This document shows, in pieces, positions 36,809-37,569 of a stretch of 37,569 nt of DNA. The number at the start of each line of letters is the position of its first letter. Position 1 is the stretch's first letter. Position numbers and translations under genes: made by a program. The notes under the pieces are model-generated. The model was given only the letters and a program-made list of their open reading frames with translations, searched no databases and was not told the DNA's origin. Origin of the DNA: Taibaiella sp. (GTDB lineage Bacteria > Bacteroidota > Bacteroidia > Chitinophagales > Chitinophagaceae); assembly GCA_014377675.1 (NCBI GenBank), contig JACMPD010000221.1, positions 1 to 37,569 on the forward strand. The letters are read 5' to 3'.

Positions 36809-37157
36809 AATACCTATATTAAAGATGGGTCGGTTCCTGCTGGTGACCATTCAGGTTGACCTGTATGACAAGCTCGCGCTGAACCTGGAAAGCGACCTTG
36901 TACAAATGGTAAGCAAAACAGGAGCCGCAGATGTGCTTATTGACATATCAGCGGTTACTATCGTTGATTCCTTCATGGGCCGTATCATTGGTAACATAGC
37001 TAACATGTCTAAAATTATGGACGCGATCACCGTAGTTGTTGGCATGCAGCCTGCGGTGGCTATTACACTTATTGAACTGGGGCTTCCGCTTAGCGGCGTG
37101 CATACTGCGCTAAATGTGGAAAAGGGCATGGAACTTTTAAAGAAAAATCTGTTTTGA
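36801..37157 (+). CDS. rsbS: STAS-domain stressosome scaffold protein RsbS
   Basis: This 118-residue single STAS-domain protein is of normal RsbS length. In Bacillus, RsbS forms the stressosome core with RsbR and holds RsbT until phosphorylated on a conserved serine. Here the corresponding residue is Ser57 in TIVDSFMGRIIGN. The C-terminal VAITLIELGLPLSGVHTALN segment is also typical. The frame is complete, unlike its upstream partner. Its start overlaps the last codons of the repaired rsbR frame, and its stop overlaps the likely rsbT start by four bases, confirming an operon. Confidence 0.85.
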   Translation: MDKIPILKMGRFLLVTIQVDLYDKLALNLESDLVQMVSKTGAADVLIDISAVTIVDSFMGRIIGNIANMSKIMDAITVVVGMQPAVAITLIELGLPLSGVHTALNVEKGMELLKKNLF

Positions 37158-37546
37158 CGATACACATACATATACCGAAGACGATGCTGCTGACGAGTTT
37201 GAGTAAAGATAAAATGAATGTGGTTAAAGAACAGGATGTAGTTCCGTTCCGTAACCGCGTGAAAGAATTTACGACCAAAATTGGCATGGGATTGGTAAAC
37301 CAGACCAAACTGATTACTGCGGCAAGTGAGTTGGCGCGTAATATGCTTCGCTATGGCAATGGCGGAACTGCCCTGATAGAAGTAGTGAGCAAAGAAAGGG
37401 AAAATGGCAACCGCCTGACTTTTGCTGATCAGGGACCTGGCATTACAAATATTGCTTTGGCCATGAAGGACGGGTATTCGACAGGAAAAAGCCTCGGTCT
37501 GGGGCTACCCGAAACTAAAAGGCTGGTGAGTGTAATCGGTAAATAA
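37154..37546 (+). CDS. rsbT: RsbT-like serine/threonine kinase, apparently with altered C-terminus
   Basis: A 130-residue reading frame begins with TTG at 37154, overlapping the rsbS stop (TTGA). ATGs at 37184 and 37214 (MNVVKEQDVVPF) are alternatives. It is a GHKL-fold anti-sigma-type kinase: N box ELARNMLRYGNGG, G1 box DQGPGI, G2 region GKSLGLGLP. In Bacillus, RsbT phosphorylates RsbS/RsbR and activates RsbU. Oddities are LPETKRL instead of the usual LPG(A/T)KRL, and a stop right after RLVSVIGK, about 20 residues short of the family end. A +1 frame continues VNKTTEIFVT, which looks like family remains. It may be truncated or frameshifted. Confidence 0.68.
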   Translation: MTIHIHIPKTMLLTSLSKDKMNVVKEQDVVPFRNRVKEFTTKIGMGLVNQTKLITAASELARNMLRYGNGGTALIEVVSKERENGNRLTFADQGPGITNIALAMKDGYSTGKSLGLGLPETKRLVSVIGK

Positions 37547-37569
37547 GACTACAGAGATTTTCGTAACTA

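Overview
This window looks like a chromosomal segment of a Bacteroidota bacterium, plausibly from the Chitinophagia/Sphingobacteriia side. This is an inference from four things: Bacteroidota-type rpoB/rpoC, two proteins with type IX secretion (T9SS) C-terminal sorting domains, several matches to the Bacteroidota promoter element TAnnTTTG, and start codons without clear Shine-Dalgarno sequences. I see no rRNA, tRNA, CRISPR array, insertion sequence, phage gene or origin.

Layout. Bases 1-6058 hold the 3' end of rpoB and complete rpoC, with a perfect 14-bp hairpin between them. Bases 6182-10134 hold a secreted six-repeat NHL protein (+), then a convergent pair on the minus strand: a secreted M43-type metalloprotease overlapping by one base with mqnE of the futalosine route to menaquinone. 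Bases 10209-17716 are minus-strand singles: a bifunctional-nuclease-family protein, parC, an amidohydrolase lipoprotein, a secreted hypothetical, an outer-membrane beta-barrel and an MmcQ/YjbR protein. Bases 17878-19088 carry a family-2 glycosyltransferase and a small unknown gene on the plus strand. Bases 19232-21776 are a tight minus-strand module of acyl carrier protein, ketosynthase and a cysteine-less chain-length-factor-like ketosynthase. Bases 22107-24838 hold a glycine-zipper lipoprotein, a SnoaL-like protein and a two-gene membrane cytochrome b plus molybdopterin oxidoreductase unit. Bases 24917-31909 hold a DUF6624-like protein, ilvE, an unknown gene paired with a short recQ, deoC and icd. 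Bases 32081-36808 hold mutS, a secreted unknown protein and the rsbR remnant. The window ends in rsbS and rsbT.

Most genes are housekeeping. The most unusual parts are three. First, the rsbR-rsbS-rsbT (stressosome) operon, in which rsbR carries a one-base frameshift and an in-frame TAG, and rsbT has an abnormal C-terminus, while rsbS is intact. Second, the isolated ACP-KS-CLF module, which resembles the core of aryl-polyene/flexirubin clusters but has no other pathway genes nearby. Third, the sulfite-oxidase-like molybdoenzyme, which has a membrane anchor but no twin-arginine signal. Several strong hairpin terminators sit between convergent genes and reach into their coding ends. I found no clear evidence of a wholly new biological system.
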